Shown: positions 1-10,529, counted from the first letter of the stretch. The stretch: DNA of 64,000 bases from Symbiodinium natans (GCA_905221605.1 CAJNDS010002183.1:490001-554000); one strand, 5' to 3'. The notes: generated by a model not told the origin, from the letters alone. A program made the numbers and translations.

Positions 1-61
1 TGTATAGGGTCAGGGCTTAAGTAAGGGTTTGCGGCTGGCCTAGAAAGTGGAGGGATGTAAT

Positions 62-170
62 TCGGGGGTCGGTATAGTTTCTAATAGTATACCCTTATGA
101 TCCTTGTGGTCCCTTGTTTATACTAGAAATGCCCCTCAAAACCTTATCCTAACTATTAAGGCCTAAACCC
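62..170 (+). mobile_element. MITE-like element, family E copy
   Basis: This AT-richer segment recurs at 19481-19588, 42745-42842 and 47159-47275. Shared blocks are a start like GGGGTCGGAA, then TACTAATAGTATTCCC, and an end like AACCCTATTCTAATTATTAA. No coding capacity is seen. It is probably a non-autonomous element inside an intron. Confidence 0.55.
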
Positions 171-190
171 TAAACCCTAAAGGTTCAGGG

Positions 191-240
191 CGTGGGGCTA
201 CTGCCACCCTGAAGATACTTCCGTCGCAAGGTGCAGATGT
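191..240 (+). CDS. Possible exon, unassigned
   Basis: A non-repetitive island between two CCCTAAA stretches. After the acceptor-like TTCAG one frame reads WGYCHPEDTSVA, with a GT donor possible inside GCAAG|GTGCAG. The frame is uncertain and no family is recognised. Confidence 0.25.
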
Positions 241-574
241 TGCCAGGTGTGGATGCAAACGCTAAACCCTAAACCCTAAACCTTAAACCCTAAACCCCAA
301 ACCCTAAACCCTAGACCTGACGGGCTTCTTGAGCTTCAAGCTACTTAGGACCTTAAATCCTTGTGAAGCATGCTCTCCCTCACTCAGCGTTCTGACCGGG
401 CGAGCTTCAGGCTTCAGTTTGTGTATGGGCCCTACACCATAGTCAAAGGCCTGTATATTACATATGTGATCGTGAATGTGTGTGTGTGTGTTGGTTTGTG
501 CAGATGTGTATGTATATGTGCCTATGTGTAGGTGTCTATATTTGCGTTAGCTATCAATCTATATACACACATAC

Positions 575-608
<34 letters not shown>

Positions 609-704
609 CGGCAAGCATTGCTTTGTGCTTAGGCGGCGGCCCGTGGTGCACAGCAAAAACCAAAAAAGCAACCCCAACCCCAAGCCCCGAGCCCCACCAC
701 GCAG

Positions 705-787
705 CTAAAGAGGAGTGCCTGGTTGTGGGCCTGGCCACGTGCCACGACCACACCATCGCAATGGTCATGTCCGTGTCGACGCCTTAG
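705..787 (+). CDS. Predicted exon, unassigned, ends in stop
   Basis: Follows an acceptor GCAG and reads KEECLVVGLATCHDHTIAMV, then a short tail to TAG at 785-787. It is followed directly by a TTTAGGG array. The composition is protein-like, but no family is recognised, and the real exon may stop at an internal donor before the TAG. Confidence 0.45.
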
Positions 788-1224
788 CTACTCAGGGATT
801 CCGGTTTAGGGTTTAGGGTTCGGTTCAGGATTTAGGGTTTAGGGTCTAAGTGTAGGGTTTAGGGTTTAGGGTTTAGGGCATAGGGTTTGAGACTTCTTTT
901 ACCAACTGCGATCGTGATAGGGGAACCTGATGCGCACAGTTGGTATAGCCACCGCCCTGAGCCAAGCTTCCAAGCAGGGCCCCGGAGCCGGAGGACCCCA
1001 GGCCCACGAACTAGGGTTTAGGGTTTAGGGTTTACGGTTTAGGGTTTAGGGGGTATTCCGGCAAAACAGGGATCTCGATATGGATTTTTCGGCATGTTCC
1101 TTCAGTAAGGCCTTTTTTGGCGCTTTGGGGGGGGGGGGGTAGATGTGTGTTTCCACGCAAAGCGTGGTGACGAAAGCTCATGTTTTGTTTGCAGAGGACC
1201 GTGGCTGTCGCTTCCGGGATCAAT

Positions 1225-1275
1225 ATACTCCCTTAATTAAAGAATGCGTATTCCTTGAATAAGGAATACGCGGGG
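1225..1275. mobile_element. Short palindromic element, family H fragment
   Basis: AT-rich inverted repeat around CTTAATTAAAG and GAATACG. Related segments lie at 45745-45850 and 63476-63612. Confidence 0.4.
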
Positions 1276-1547
1276 ATCTTCGTTTCATGCAATCCCAGGA
1301 CGGGCTATTATACCCTATAACCCCTTTAAAAGGCCCTTTTATAGGGCTGGTTAGGGGGATTCCAAGGCCTAAACCCTAAACCCTAACCCCTAAACCCTAA
1401 ACCCTACACCCTAGACCCTAGACCCTAGCCCATGCTGAAGGGTAATTGTAAACGCTTGCGCGCGCCGCCTCGGCAGCCGGGCCGGCCCCAGGATAGGAAA
1501 GGAGGAAAGAGGGTTTCGCAAAAAAAGGGAGGAAGGGCAGAGCGGGT

Positions 1548-1631
<84 letters not shown>
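1548..1631 (+). repeat. Very long poly-G tract
   Basis: About 80 consecutive G residues between coding-like islands. Similar shorter runs occur at 1128-1138, 4097-4110, 5718-5743, 6480-6492, 32518-32536, 41392-41412, 50040-50059 and 54003-54022. Poly-Pro or poly-Gly ORFs through them are artefacts. Confidence 0.9.
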
Positions 1632-1633
<2 letters not shown>

Positions 1634-1794
1634 TTTGAGGCACTCCCCCTGTAGGAGCCACCGACAAGCGGGACCCTCCACGGCATCGGTTTGCAGCTCC
1701 TCCAAGGGATTGGGGGGGGTCCCACAGGGCGGGGGGGGGGGGTGGCGTCAGAAAATTTGGTATGGGGGGAAGGGTTGGGTTAGGGGGAAGGAGG

Positions 1795-1929
1795 CCCGAT
1801 CCGGGTCTGCTTGTTCCAGACGCTTCTCGGCAGGAAGCCGAGGCGAATTCTGAAAGTTCTCTCTGGCGCCTGAGCGCGGAGGCCGGAAGGGTCGAAGCGT
1901 GGCGACACCAAGCAGGGCCACAGCTCTAA
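1795..1929 (+). CDS. Predicted exon, unassigned
   Basis: Open + strand frame with SSLWRLSAEAGRVEAWRHQ near its end; the TAA stop is the first telomere-type unit (CTC TAA ACC). A true acceptor may be TTCCAG or CGGCAG inside it. No domain is recognised. Confidence 0.4.
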   Translation, partial: PDPGLLVPDASRQEAEANSESSLWRLSAEAGRVEAWRHQAGPQL

Positions 1930-2535
1930 ACCCAAACCCCTGAACCCTAAATCTCGAAACCCTAAACCCTAAATACTGAACCCTAAGCCCTTAAACCCTA
2001 AGCCCTAAACCCTACTCCCTAAAACCCTTTCAAAACCCTTCTGTTTTGCGCCGTGAAGCTCAAAGCACGCTGGAGAGCCCTAAAGACCCCCTAAGACCAG
2101 TCAAGCCCGAAGGCCCTTTCAAGCCAAAAGATCGCTTTGAAGCCATAAATCCCAACGGAATCGAAACCCTCATGCTCTCAATAACCCTAAACCCTAAAAC
2201 CCTAAGCCTAAGCCCAAGACTAAACCCCAACGAGTCGAAGCCCTCAAGCCATAAACGCTTTGAAGCTTCAAGCCGATACCCTAAAACCTAAACCCTAAAA
2301 AGGCCCTTGGACTCCTGAGCTTAAGGGCTCAGGGGGTTGGGGTTCAGGGTTTAGGGTTGGGGGTTTTTGAGGTTTGGGGTTCTTGTCTTTGGTTTTCGGG
2401 TTTTGGGGCTTTTCGGTTTTTAGTGATTTAGGGGTGTGTTAAACGTATGTTTAAAAAGGTGGTTTGAAATGGCTAGGGGGGTTAGGGTTTGGGGTTTAGG
2501 GTTAGGGGTCCGGGTTGTGGCCCCCAAAAAAGCAG

Positions 2536-2589
2536 GTTCAGCCTGGCCGACCGCAAACCTCGGCTTCTGCGCAGGGGGCTCTGGCCTAG
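2536..2589 (+). CDS. Possible exon, unassigned
   Basis: After the acceptor AAGCAG the frame reads VQPGRPQTSASAQGALA to a TAG. Short, low complexity, and only weakly supported. Confidence 0.3.
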   Translation, partial: VQPGRPQTSASAQGALA

Positions 2590-3460
2590 GGATTGAGGGC
2601 TCATAAGTCTTCAAGCGTTTTGGGTCTAAGGGCTTGGGGTCTAGCTTTTTTGAGTTTTAAGGGTTTGTTTTATGGCCTAGGGTTCCCTACACCCTACACC
2701 CTACAACCTAACCCTAAAACCCTAAACCCCCCCCCCCCCCCCCCTGTTTTGGTCCCCGGGGTTTGGAGGGCTCGAAAAAAACAGGGGGTGTCAACAATCC
2801 GGTCCCCCCCCCTCCCACCCCCCCCTCGCCGAAATTATCATTGCCACCCCTTTATTATTGAGGCCCATAAGGGGGTACCCTTTCCGGACTTGTTTTCGAG
2901 CCCCGGTTTAGGGTTTAGGGTTTAGGGTTTAAGTGGTCTGTTTCCGCCTGCATGTTTGCTGCGAAACACAGCGCCAGCAGGTCGCTTCGGTTTGGGGTTG
3001 AGATCAGGCTGTTTAGGGGTGGGTGTCTAGGACCTGAGTAGGCCCTGTTTTCCTTTTTTAAGGGTTGGGGTTCCCTGATAACCCCCTTAAAAACCCTAAA
3101 CCCTATATGAACCCTAAACCCTAAACCCTTTTTATTCCTAGGTTACTCCCGCATCTAGGTGTGCTGTTCTCAGGCTTTTCGGGTGGTTTGGGGTTTGCGT
3201 TCGTTCTTGCTCGGCTTGGGGCGTCTAGGGATGTCTAGAGGTTTAGGACCCTAAACCCTAAACCCTAAACCCTGAACCCTGAACCCTAAACCCTAAACCC
3301 TGAACCCTGAACCCTAAACTGTCAGGCTTTGTTTTTTCGGGAGGGCTGAGGGTTTAGTAGTTGTTCAGCTCCTGCGGGATGCGATAGCGGCTCCGGCACA
3401 GTGAAGGCACCAAATGCCCAAGCGCCCAGAGGTCCCCCACCACCCCTAAACAAAGACTAG

Positions 3461-3533
3461 GGTTTAGGGTTTAGGGTTTAGGGTTTAGGGTTTAGGGTTT
3501 AGGGTTTAGGGTTTCGGGTTTAGGGCAAGCCGC
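3461..3533 (+). repeat. TTTAGGG array
   Basis: About ten nearly perfect TTTAGGG units inside a presumed intron, not at a chromosome end, since unique sequence continues on both sides. Confidence 0.9.
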
Positions 3534-3975
3534 CCACTAAAGTATGATTCGGATGAATTATTCTGAGTGAGGAAACCGTCTGAACAGTGGGTTGCCTACA
3601 CAATACCCTTAAGCCCCCCCCCCCCCCTCCCCCAAACAACCCAAACCACACCCTTAACACGCCACAGCCCCGCAGCTCCTGTTAGCCCTCTATTTGAGGC
3701 GAGCTGGTGCAAGTGGGCCTGACTTTGCTCAGACGATGCGTTGGAGCCCAAGAGGGGCACGTGAGCTCATGTTGAGTTCAGGGGGAGCGTGGGTTAGGGT
3801 TTAGTTGTTAGGGTTTAGGGTTGACGGAGTACATCCTAGTCTGAGTACAAAATGTATACCCAGGATTTGCTACCATAGAAAGGTCTTACGGAAAGGTACT
3901 ACTGTAAGGGTACCCCATGTAAAGTGGGTCAAGGGGCAGAGGGAAAACTCCATTTGATTTTGAGCTCATCTTCAG

Positions 3976-4091
3976 GCGCCAACCGCGCCGCGCAGTTTAT
4001 CCGGACGATGAATACGATTCACGAGACTGAAGGCTTTCGCCCCTGCTCATTGCTTCACACTTTGCATTGCAAGCCTGGTCTTGAGTCTTGA
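3976..4091 (+). CDS. Predicted exon, unassigned
   Basis: Strong acceptor (TTTTGAGCTCATCTTCAG) followed by an open frame reading ANRAAQFIRTMNTIHETEGF and further to TGA. A GC donor is possible after CTGAAG. The family is not recognised. Confidence 0.45.
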
Positions 4092-4139
4092 CTTTGGGGG
4101 GGGGGGGGGGAACATGTTTGTGTGAGGGTTTCGAGTCTT

Positions 4140-4533
4140 GATCAGTCTTGGGATTTTGAGTTCGGGCTCTGGCAATTTGGGGGTCGCGACAGGCACTGCA
4201 TCACAGGGCCAGTGTTGCTCTCAGCTTCCAGGCAGTTGTCAGCAGCACCGCTCGATTTTGTTGCAAGGGCACGTGCCCGTGCAGATGTGGCAAGAATGCC
4301 TGGCCAGTCAAGGTTGCCGGAGTATGTTGAGCAGGCAGGCATGCTCTGATGCTGTCTTCGCCACTTTGTGACTCGAGTTCGCTCGGCTTTATCCCGAGGA
4401 CGCCCCGGAGGAGATGCAGCTGCGTGACATTCCTGCCAGACCCTCCACAGGACAAGGTGATCGGCACCCCTCCGTCAAAAGCCCAGCGTTTTCTGACTCA
4501 GCTTGGCTGCTCAAGCTTCTTGGCCCTTCTTGA
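4140..4533 (+). CDS. Longer coding-like island, two frames
   Basis: A roughly 500 bp stretch free of telomere-type units. The first part (to 4349) is open and includes FVARARARADVARMPGQSRL; the second (4372-4533) is open in another frame with RLYPEDAPEEMQLRDIPARP. The frame change suggests a small intron, or a decayed retroelement. No conserved catalytic motif is seen. Confidence 0.4.
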
Positions 4534-4665
4534 CAGGTCACAGAGGCGTTGTCTTCAGGTTGCACGAGCAGGCAACCCCAACTTTCTAGTACAACTCGCC
4601 ATGCCTTTTTTTCGGAATAGTGGGTTGGATTCCCCGACTTCCTAGCGTAAACGCTTCAACTTCAG

Positions 4666-4731
4666 CCAAGTCGGCTCGCTGATCGGATGTTTGCCCGGAG
4701 TGCCATGCAAGGGCCTCGCTCCACCCCAAGA
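4666..4731 (+). CDS. Predicted exon, unassigned
   Basis: Acceptor CAACTTCAG, then PSRLADRMFARSAMQGPRST, directly followed by a TTTAGGG array. Confidence 0.45.
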
Positions 4732-4734
4732 GGG

Positions 4735-4798
4735 TTTAGGGTTTAGGGTTTAGGGTTTAGGGTTTAGGGTTTAGGGTTTAGGGTTTAGGGTTTAGGGT
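4735..4798 (+). repeat. TTTAGGG array
   Basis: Nine perfect units immediately downstream of an exon candidate. Confidence 0.9.
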
Positions 4799-5080
4799 CC
4801 TCAGTCCAAGCCCCACCTGAGACCCTACCTGAGACCCGACTCACCCCACCGAATTATGTGCCTACCAGTTACAAGCAAGTGCCACGACCTTGAGAACTCA
4901 AAGCTTGCCTGACACTCTCTAAGCAACTTTTCCATCATCGCCTGCAAAAGGAAGTTTTAGGCTGCTCTAAATGTGCACTGCAGGTACAGCAAGTTTCAGG
5001 TAAGCTTACTGGATCTTACTAGGGAAATACATAGGGTACTAGAGGTGGGGATTTAAGGTACCTAATTCGCGAAGTTCCCC
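4799..5080. other. Unique non-coding stretch
   Basis: Little open reading frame on either strand and no array. Probably intron sequence; nothing further is seen. Confidence 0.5.
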
Positions 5081-5140
5081 CTAAACCCTAAACCCGAAGC
5101 CCTCGAACTAGAAAGTAAAGCCATAAACCTAGCAATTCAG

Positions 5141-5209
5141 GGTCGGACGCTCGCCACGGGGCGTCCTGGTCTCTCTTTCGTCGCGGCCGCTGAGGAGTTG
5201 CTGCGCTAG
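5141..5209 (+). CDS. Predicted exon, unassigned
   Basis: Acceptor CAATTCAG, then GRTLATGRPGLSFVAAAEEL. It either ends at the TAG at 5207-5209 or uses the GC donor TTGCT|GCGCTAG. A single TTTAGGG array separates it from the next exon, so the intron would be almost pure telomere repeat. Confidence 0.5.
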   Translation, partial: GRTLATGRPGLSFVAAAEELLR

Positions 5210-5349
5210 GGTTTAGGATTTAGGATTTAGGATTTAGGGTTTAGGGTTTAGGATTTAGGATTTAGGATTTAGGGTTGAGGGTTTAGGGTTTAGGGTTTAG
5301 GGTTTAGCGTTTAGGGTTTAGGGTTTAGGGTTTTAGGGTTTAGGGTTTC
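5210..5349 (+). repeat. TTTAGGG array with TTTAGGA variants
   Basis: Twenty or so units, several mutated to GGATTTA, filling the whole gap between two exon candidates. Confidence 0.9.
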
Positions 5350-5368
5350 GGGAGATTGCGCTCTTCAG

Positions 5369-5452
5369 GGCCCTTCGTGCATTGTGGTCCGGCCCCTGCG
5401 TGTTCCGATCCTGTTTTCGATCTGGGTCGTAGCCGAAAGCAAGAACGCCTAA
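5369..5452 (+). CDS. Predicted exon, unassigned
   Basis: Acceptor GCTCTTCAG. One frame reads GPSCIVVRPLRVPILFSIWV, hydrophobic, to a TAA at the edge of a CCCTAAA array. A second frame (LRALWSGPCVF) is also open, so the frame is uncertain. Confidence 0.45.
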   Translation, partial: GPSCIVVRPLRVPILFSIWVVAESKNA

Positions 5453-5709
5453 ACCCTAAACCCCTAAACCCTTAACCCCTAAACCCCCTATGAAGCCCAG
5501 AAGGCAAGAACCTTAACCCCTAAACTACCCCTAAACCCTAAACCCTAAACCCTAAACCCTAAACCCTAAACCCTAAACTACCCTAACCCTTCATCCGTTT
5601 AGTTCACCGGTTGCTGGGTGCACCTTGGGTGTACCTAGGTTTGGCTGGTTTAGAGTTTTTTGGGAGTGTGGTCCTTCGAGAAGGATTGTACTTTTAATAT
5701 GGTGGGGGG

Positions 5710-5744
<35 letters not shown>

Positions 5745-5972
5745 GTGGAAAAGGTGTACCCCCATGTTAGGAAAGACCCGACAAGGCGGTAGGATGTGGC
5801 ATCAACACATTCTCGGTCATGATACAACCAGAAGGACTTGTCAGAGAGCTATATAGAGGCTCAGCGTAGGCAGAAGAACCCTACCCCTTGAACCCTGAAC
5901 CCTAAGCCCTAAACCCTAAATCCTAAATCCTAAACCCTAAACCCTAAATCCGTATTTTACGCAATCCTTCAG

Positions 5973-6022
5973 ACATCTCTTGCCGGGAGGAAAGGCTCCG
6001 GAGGTGCCGAGGAGGAAGGCAG
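5973..6022 (+). CDS. Predicted exon, unassigned
   Basis: Acceptor CCTTCAG and donor AG|GTGCTT enclose a 50 bp frame reading TSLAGRKGSGGAEEEG. A CCCTAAA array lies upstream and TTTAGGG downstream. Confidence 0.5.
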
Positions 6023-6213
6023 GTGCTTGACAAGTTGTTTTGGGGTTTAGGGTTTAGGGTTTAGGGTTTAGGGTTTAGGGTTTAGGGTTTAGGGTTTAGG
6101 GTTAGGGTTTAGGTTTTATTGGGTTTAGGGTTTGGGGTTCAGGGTTTGAGTTTAGGGGTTCTGCTTTAAGGCTTCCGAGTTGAAACCCTTAGTTCGCGTT
6201 CTTCTGGGCTCAG

Positions 6214-6272
6214 GGTCTGAGGAAGCCGTGGCATGAGACCCCCACACGCTGGCTCGGACAGCCCAGAAAAGC
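6214..6272 (+). CDS. Predicted exon, unassigned
   Basis: Acceptor GGCTCAG followed by GLRKPWHETPTRWLGQPRK; the frame runs into a CCCTAAA array. The donor is not obvious. Confidence 0.4.
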
Positions 6273-6519
6273 CCTAAACCCTAAACCCTAAACCCTAAAC
6301 CCTAAACCCTAAACCCTAAGCCCTAAACCCTAAACCCTAAACCCTAAACCCTAAACCCTAAACTCTAAGCCCTAAGCCCTAAACCCTAAACCGCAAACCT
6401 GAAAAAGGGCTTAGGGGCTTCGAGAGGCCGCGCCCTACGTGTTGCATAGGTTTCCTTAGGAGCCCACTTTTTTTGTTTGAGGGGGGGGGGGGTTCATCAT
6501 CACAACCTACAAAAATCAG

Positions 6520-6698
6520 AGGTTTCGGGTTCTTCTGACACTCCGAGGCATGCTGCACCAGATGTGGGGCAATTGGAATTTGCTGATGTTGCTGTTTTCG
6601 CAAGGCCCACCCTGCAAAACGTTCAAAGGTTAAGCCCTCCAGCCATGCTTTGTGTGGCCAATTTCAGGCACGCCTGCCGAAGAGGCGAGAGCATGTGA
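6520..6698 (+). CDS. Predicted exon(s), unassigned
   Basis: Open + strand frame of about 60 codons after AATCAG, with VGQLEFADVAVFARPTLQNV in the middle and TGA at 6696-6698. No array inside. Could be one exon or two with a short intron. Family not recognised. Confidence 0.5.
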
Positions 6699-6802
6699 AG
6701 GGTTTCGGTTTTCGGCTGTTGGGTTTCGAGCTCTAGTGTGCAAGTCTCCATCACTTGGTCTCTTCAATTTGCCTCGTGAAACACGTGAAGCGCAATGATA
6801 TG

Positions 6803-6904
6803 GGGGTTTCCGATATTAGGGGGTACCTTGTTGGGGTCCTTATTACAAGGGAATCCTACTATTTGGGGATCTATATTGGGGGTCCCCTATTTTCGTAAAC
6901 CCCC
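6803..6904 (+). mobile_element. MITE-like element, family A copy
   Basis: Starts GGGGGTTTCCGATATTAGGG and ends CTATTTTCGTAAACCCCC, imperfect inverted ends. Other copies: 22193-22290, 35239-35419 (head to head pair), 42669-42745, 59348-59454, 59460-59565 and a relic at 50850-50948. Confidence 0.75.
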
Positions 6905-7189
6905 AGGTAGGCAAGTTCGACTGCAGTATGGTCCTTCTAACGCGTGGACTATGACACCTTACACACCCTAAGGCCTACGCGATTGGTACCTTACACACCC
7001 TGAAGCCTGCGCGATAAGCCTGTAACCCCAGATTCTTAACTCCCTTACGCGGTAAAGGCCCTTTTTGGGTTCAAGAGGATGAGGGTTTTAAGGGCTATCT
7101 TAACCAGAATCCTTAACTCCCCTAAGCCCTGTAAGCCTGTAAACCCTAAATGAAAGCCCCACAGACTGAACTCCAAACCCATTCGCCAG

Positions 7190-7276
7190 GTGGTGCTCTT
7201 GCAGCCAGTGGTGCAGCAGCGCCCTCAGCAGAGCCATGCTCTTCTTCGGTGTAGATCGCAACAGGAGCCCTTACTG
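7190..7276 (+). CDS. Possible exon, strand uncertain
   Basis: On + strand after TTCGCCAG the frame reads VVLLQPVVQQRPQQSHALLR. The opposite strand is also open (MALLRALLHHWLQEHHLAN). All well supported exons here are +, so + is preferred. Confidence 0.35.
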
Positions 7277-7740
7277 TTTAGGGTTTAGGGTTTAGGGTTT
7301 AGGGTTTAGGGTTTAGGGTTTAGGGTTTAGGGTTTAGGGTTTAGGGTTTAGGGTTTAGGGTTAGGGCACAACAAGTGCCAAGATTATCCCCTGCCCCTAT
7401 AGTCCCACTCCCACAAGACAAGCGTTTAAGATTGTCAGGCAGTGCTAAACCCTAAACCCTTGACCCTTAAAGGCTTTGGGCTCTTTAGGTTCGTGGTTTA
7501 GTTTAGGGCTTAGGCATTCAAGTCATGCGGGTTAACAATTTTGGGCACATGTGCCCTAAACCCCTCTCCCCCAGTATTAGTGTGTATATATATATGTATA
7601 CCAATATATATAAATATAAATGAATAAATTAGTATTTAAATAAATATATACATATATATATATACATTGATATAACCCCAGACCCCCAAACCTAAGCGTA
7701 GAAACATCATCTGTTTCACTTCTATGGAACGGATTGACAA

Positions 7741-7975
7741 CTAGACTCCAAACCCCAAACCCCAAACCCCAAACCCCAAACCCCAAACCCCAAACCCCAA
7801 AAACCCCAAACCCCAAACCCCAAAACCCAAACCCCAAACCCCAAACCCCAAACCCCAAACCCCAAACCCCAAACCCCAAACCCTAAACCCTAGACCCTAA
7901 ACCCTAGACCCTAAACCCTAAACCCTAAACCCTAAACCCTAGACCCTAAACCCTAAACCCTAAACCCTAAACCCA
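7741..7975 (-). repeat. Variant telomere-type array, CCCCAAA passing into CCCTAAA
   Basis: About twenty CCCCAAA units, then about a dozen CCCTAAA units. Homogenised blocks of the CCCCAAA variant recur at 10337-10410, 14040-14110, 16235-16330 and 62345-62410. Confidence 0.9.
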
Positions 7976-8004
7976 ACCCCTCAACAAGTTCTCACAATAT
8001 CAGG

Positions 8005-8079
8005 CCTGGGGTTGCCCCCTCAGTCGGCTTCGCCAGCCTGTCAGTGCCCAAGCTCGCATCCCTCATCCAGGCGGGGTTT
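8005..8079 (+). CDS. Predicted exon, unassigned
   Basis: The frame reads SVGFASLSVPKLASLIQAG with a possible acceptor CCCTCAG or ATATCAG. Followed by G-rich degenerate repeat. Confidence 0.45.
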
Positions 8080-8564
8080 AGGTTTTTGAGTGAAGGGGTT
8101 TAGGGTTTAGGGTTTAGGGTGGAGGGTTGAGGTTTGAGAGTTTGAGGGTTTAGGGTTTAGGATTTAGGTTCTTGAGTGAAGGGTTTAGGGCTTAGGCTCT
8201 GAGGGGTTTAGGGCTTAGGGTCTTAGGGTTTTGGGTGAAGGGTTTCTAGGGCCTAGGGCCTAGGGCTTAGGGTCTGAGGGGTTTAGGGCTTAGGGTCTTA
8301 CGGTTTTAGGTGAAGGGTTTCTAGGGCCTAGGGCTTTGGGCTTAGGGCTTTGGGCGTTGGGGCTTAGGGTTTTCGGTTTTTGTTTTGTGTTTAGTGTTTA
8401 GGTTCTTTAGGGTATTAGGAAGTAGGGTTCAGGATTTAGGCTTTAGGTTGTATGGGTGTAGGATTTGGCGGGCTGAGGGTTCAGGTTTGAGGGGTTTGGG
8501 TTTAAGCGTGTGGGTTGTGTGGGCGTCATGTCGTGGAATTTTGGGTTTTAACTCGGGGTTGGGG

Positions 8565-8657
8565 GATGTTCCCCCGTAGACTAACAGTCCTTACTCGGGA
8601 GTATAGTACCCCCTATTAGTATCCCTATTAAGGACTGCTAGCATGAGGGGGGACATA
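8565..8657 (+). mobile_element. MITE-like element, family D copy
   Basis: Palindromic: ATGTTCCCCC at the left, GGGGGGACAT at the right, centre TAGTACCCCCTATTAGTA. Other copies: 15980-16060, 41706-41800, 46961-47055. Confidence 0.75.
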
Positions 8658-8792
8658 CCAAATTCGGGATTTGGGAGTAAGTTTAGGGGACATGTTTTGC
8701 GGGGTGTTGGGGGCCTTGAGGTGCTGTGAGTTTCTGTGGGCTTTGCGGAACGTGGGGCCGACAGGCCTGGACTGTCATTGCTCAAGAAGATC

Positions 8793-8902
8793 TCAAGAAG
8801 CCCTAGCATTAAAAACAAAAATCTCTTTCTTAGCAAGGTAAATATAGGGATTAGTATCTCCTTGTTTTTTTTTTTGGGGGGGGGTCTTAAGCAAGTTGTT
8901 GT
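8793..8902 (+). mobile_element. MITE-like element, family F copy
   Basis: Diverged copy with inverted ends CTCAAGAAGCCC and GGGTCTTAAGCAAG. Better copies: 13202-13303, 21699-21796, 33546-33634 and 40444-40550 (ends TTTGCTTAAGAACCCC and GGGGTTCTTAAGCAAA). Confidence 0.6.
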
Positions 8903-8928
8903 CTAAGAGCCCTGTGACAAAGTTCCAG

Positions 8929-9021
8929 GCTGCGCTGGTGTCACGGCCAGCGGCAACAGAGGACTTGAGGACGCAGCTGTGTTCCGAATTTCCCTTGCAC
9001 TCCTCCTCTTTCTCAACCTGA
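8929..9021 (+). CDS. Predicted exon, unassigned
   Basis: Acceptor AAGTTCCAG just downstream of a family F element. The frame reads AALVSRPAATEDLRTQLCSE and on to TGA at 9019-9021. Confidence 0.5.
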   Translation, partial: AALVSRPAATEDLRTQLCSEFPLHSSSFST

Positions 9022-9124
9022 CACGACAAAAACCCCTAAACCCCGAAATCTACAACTCTAAACCCTAAACCCTAAACCCTAGTTTTCGAGTTTAGAATAG
9101 AATTCTTAGCACAAGCTTCCCCAG

Positions 9125-9200
9125 CCTGGAGTTTATTGGAGGCTATGGAGTTCCTGTTTAATCTGCCCTTGTTGCAGCTCCCTTGCCTCTCTGTGGCTTG
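9125..9200 (+). CDS. Predicted exon, unassigned
   Basis: Acceptor TTCCCCAG, then a hydrophobic frame WSLLEAMEFLFNLPLLQLPC. Possible membrane or core helix. Followed by a TTTAGGG array. Confidence 0.45.
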
Positions 9201-9330
9201 GGGTTTCGGGTTTAGGGTTTAGGGTTTAGGGCTTAGGGTTTAGGGTTGAGGGTTTAGGGTTTAGGGCCCCTAAGAGCTTAGAAATTACAAGATCTACGGC
9301 TCGACGTGACGGAGCTGTTTCCTCCCGCAG

Positions 9331-9396
9331 CTGCGCAACTCTTCAGGTGCAGGCCCATCATGAAGCGGGCACTCAGCAGACTAGCCTTAAGTCCAA
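9331..9396 (+). CDS. Predicted exon, unassigned
   Basis: Acceptor TCCTCCCGCAG followed by AQLFRCRPIMKRALSRLALS. A GT donor (TTCAG|GTGCAG) is also possible inside it. Confidence 0.4.
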
Positions 9397-9562
9397 GCAT
9401 CCCAACCCCCCTAAACCCTAACCCTAAACCCTAAACCCTAAACCCTAAACCCTAAACCCTAAACCCTAAACCCTAAACCTCCTTGAGGTAGCGACTCGTG
9501 CCTCTAAGAACTGATGTGTAGGGACTTCGACATCGTTGCTATGGTAGATCTAGCCAGAGAAT

Positions 9563-9790
9563 TTGGTAAGTTCTCAAAAATACGGTGCCTTTTTTGGGGT
9601 ACCCGACATATTTTCGGCCGTCTTAGATATCGCAAAACCCAGAGGGGACCCTAAGAAATATAGAGAAGCTGCCATATCCACTCGCGAGCCCGCGAGCCAT
9701 GGGGCTGAACCGCGAGCCTGCTGGAATGAGCAAAGACTCGCCTCAAAACTGGCCGCAGACGGGGCCTCAAAGGGCAGCTGCAATGTGGTT
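9563..9790 (+). CDS. Coding-like island, frame uncertain
   Basis: Long array-free island. One + frame reads GVPDIFSAVLDIAKPRGDPK and continues; another + frame (NREPAGMSKDSPQNW) and a minus frame are open too. It may be a dispersed repeat rather than an exon. Confidence 0.3.
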
Positions 9791-9889
9791 TTTTGGGGAT
9801 TGAGGTTGTTTAGTTTAGGGTTTCGGGTTTCGGGTTTCGGGTTTAGGGTTTAGGATTTAGGATTTAGGGTCTAGGGTTTAGGGTTAGGG

Positions 9890-10205
9890 TTGCATTCGTG
9901 ACACACGAAGTGGGTTACGACAGTGTATGCTAGCTCGGTCTCTCGTCGCTAAGAAAACATCGAAGGTGTTTTCCCTCCTTTTCCCCTCAAAAAGCTAGAA
10001 GTTTTTTCTACAGAACTACTCTAGTGAGAGTGCTATGAGAGAACATGTATTTGACAGTGCTGTGGTTGTGCGATGTGCTAGATGCATGTTGACAGTGATG
10101 AACGCCTTGAAAGCTTCATGAACATGCAGACAATATGCTAGGTGCAGTGCATGTCCATGTCAGGGGGAAGGCTAAATGGCCTTTGCCTTTTTCTGGGAAG
10201 CATCT
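9890..10205. other. Unique non-coding stretch
   Basis: No sustained frame, no array and no repeated element recognised. Probably intronic or intergenic. Confidence 0.5.
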
Positions 10206-10436
10206 GATCCCGTACCCTAAGCCCTAAACCCTAAACAAACCCTAAACCCTAAACCCTAACCCAAAACCCTAAACCCTGAACCCTGAACCCTACACCCGAA
10301 GCCCTAAAACACTAAACCCTCAACCCTAAACCCTAAACCCCAAACCCCAAACCCCAAACCCCAAACCCCAAACCCCAAACCCCAAACCCCAAACCCCAAA
10401 CCCCAAACCCTAAACCCTAAACCCTAAACCCCGCAG

Positions 10437-10529
10437 GTGGTGGAAGGAGGCCCTGAGGAGCAGCGGTGGCGCCGCCGGAAAGCAAGCGAGCGCCGTCAGG
10501 ATGGCGTTGACCTGGACTTAGGGCTTTAG
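10437..10529 (+). CDS. Predicted exon, unassigned
   Basis: Acceptor CCCCGCAG, then a charged frame VVEGGPEEQRWRRRKASERR. TAG at 10527-10529 lies in the following degenerate repeat, so the donor must be earlier. Confidence 0.5.
   Translation: MVEGGPEEQRWRRRKASERRQDGVDLDLGL

Noticed and set aside
1411-1725. Poly-proline and poly-glycine proteins at 1411-1725, 5591-5827 and 16583-17064
   Set aside because: They are translations of homopolymer G/C tracts.
7577-7879. Minus-strand frame rich in GFGVWGLGF
   Set aside because: A translation of CCCCAAA units, not a gene.
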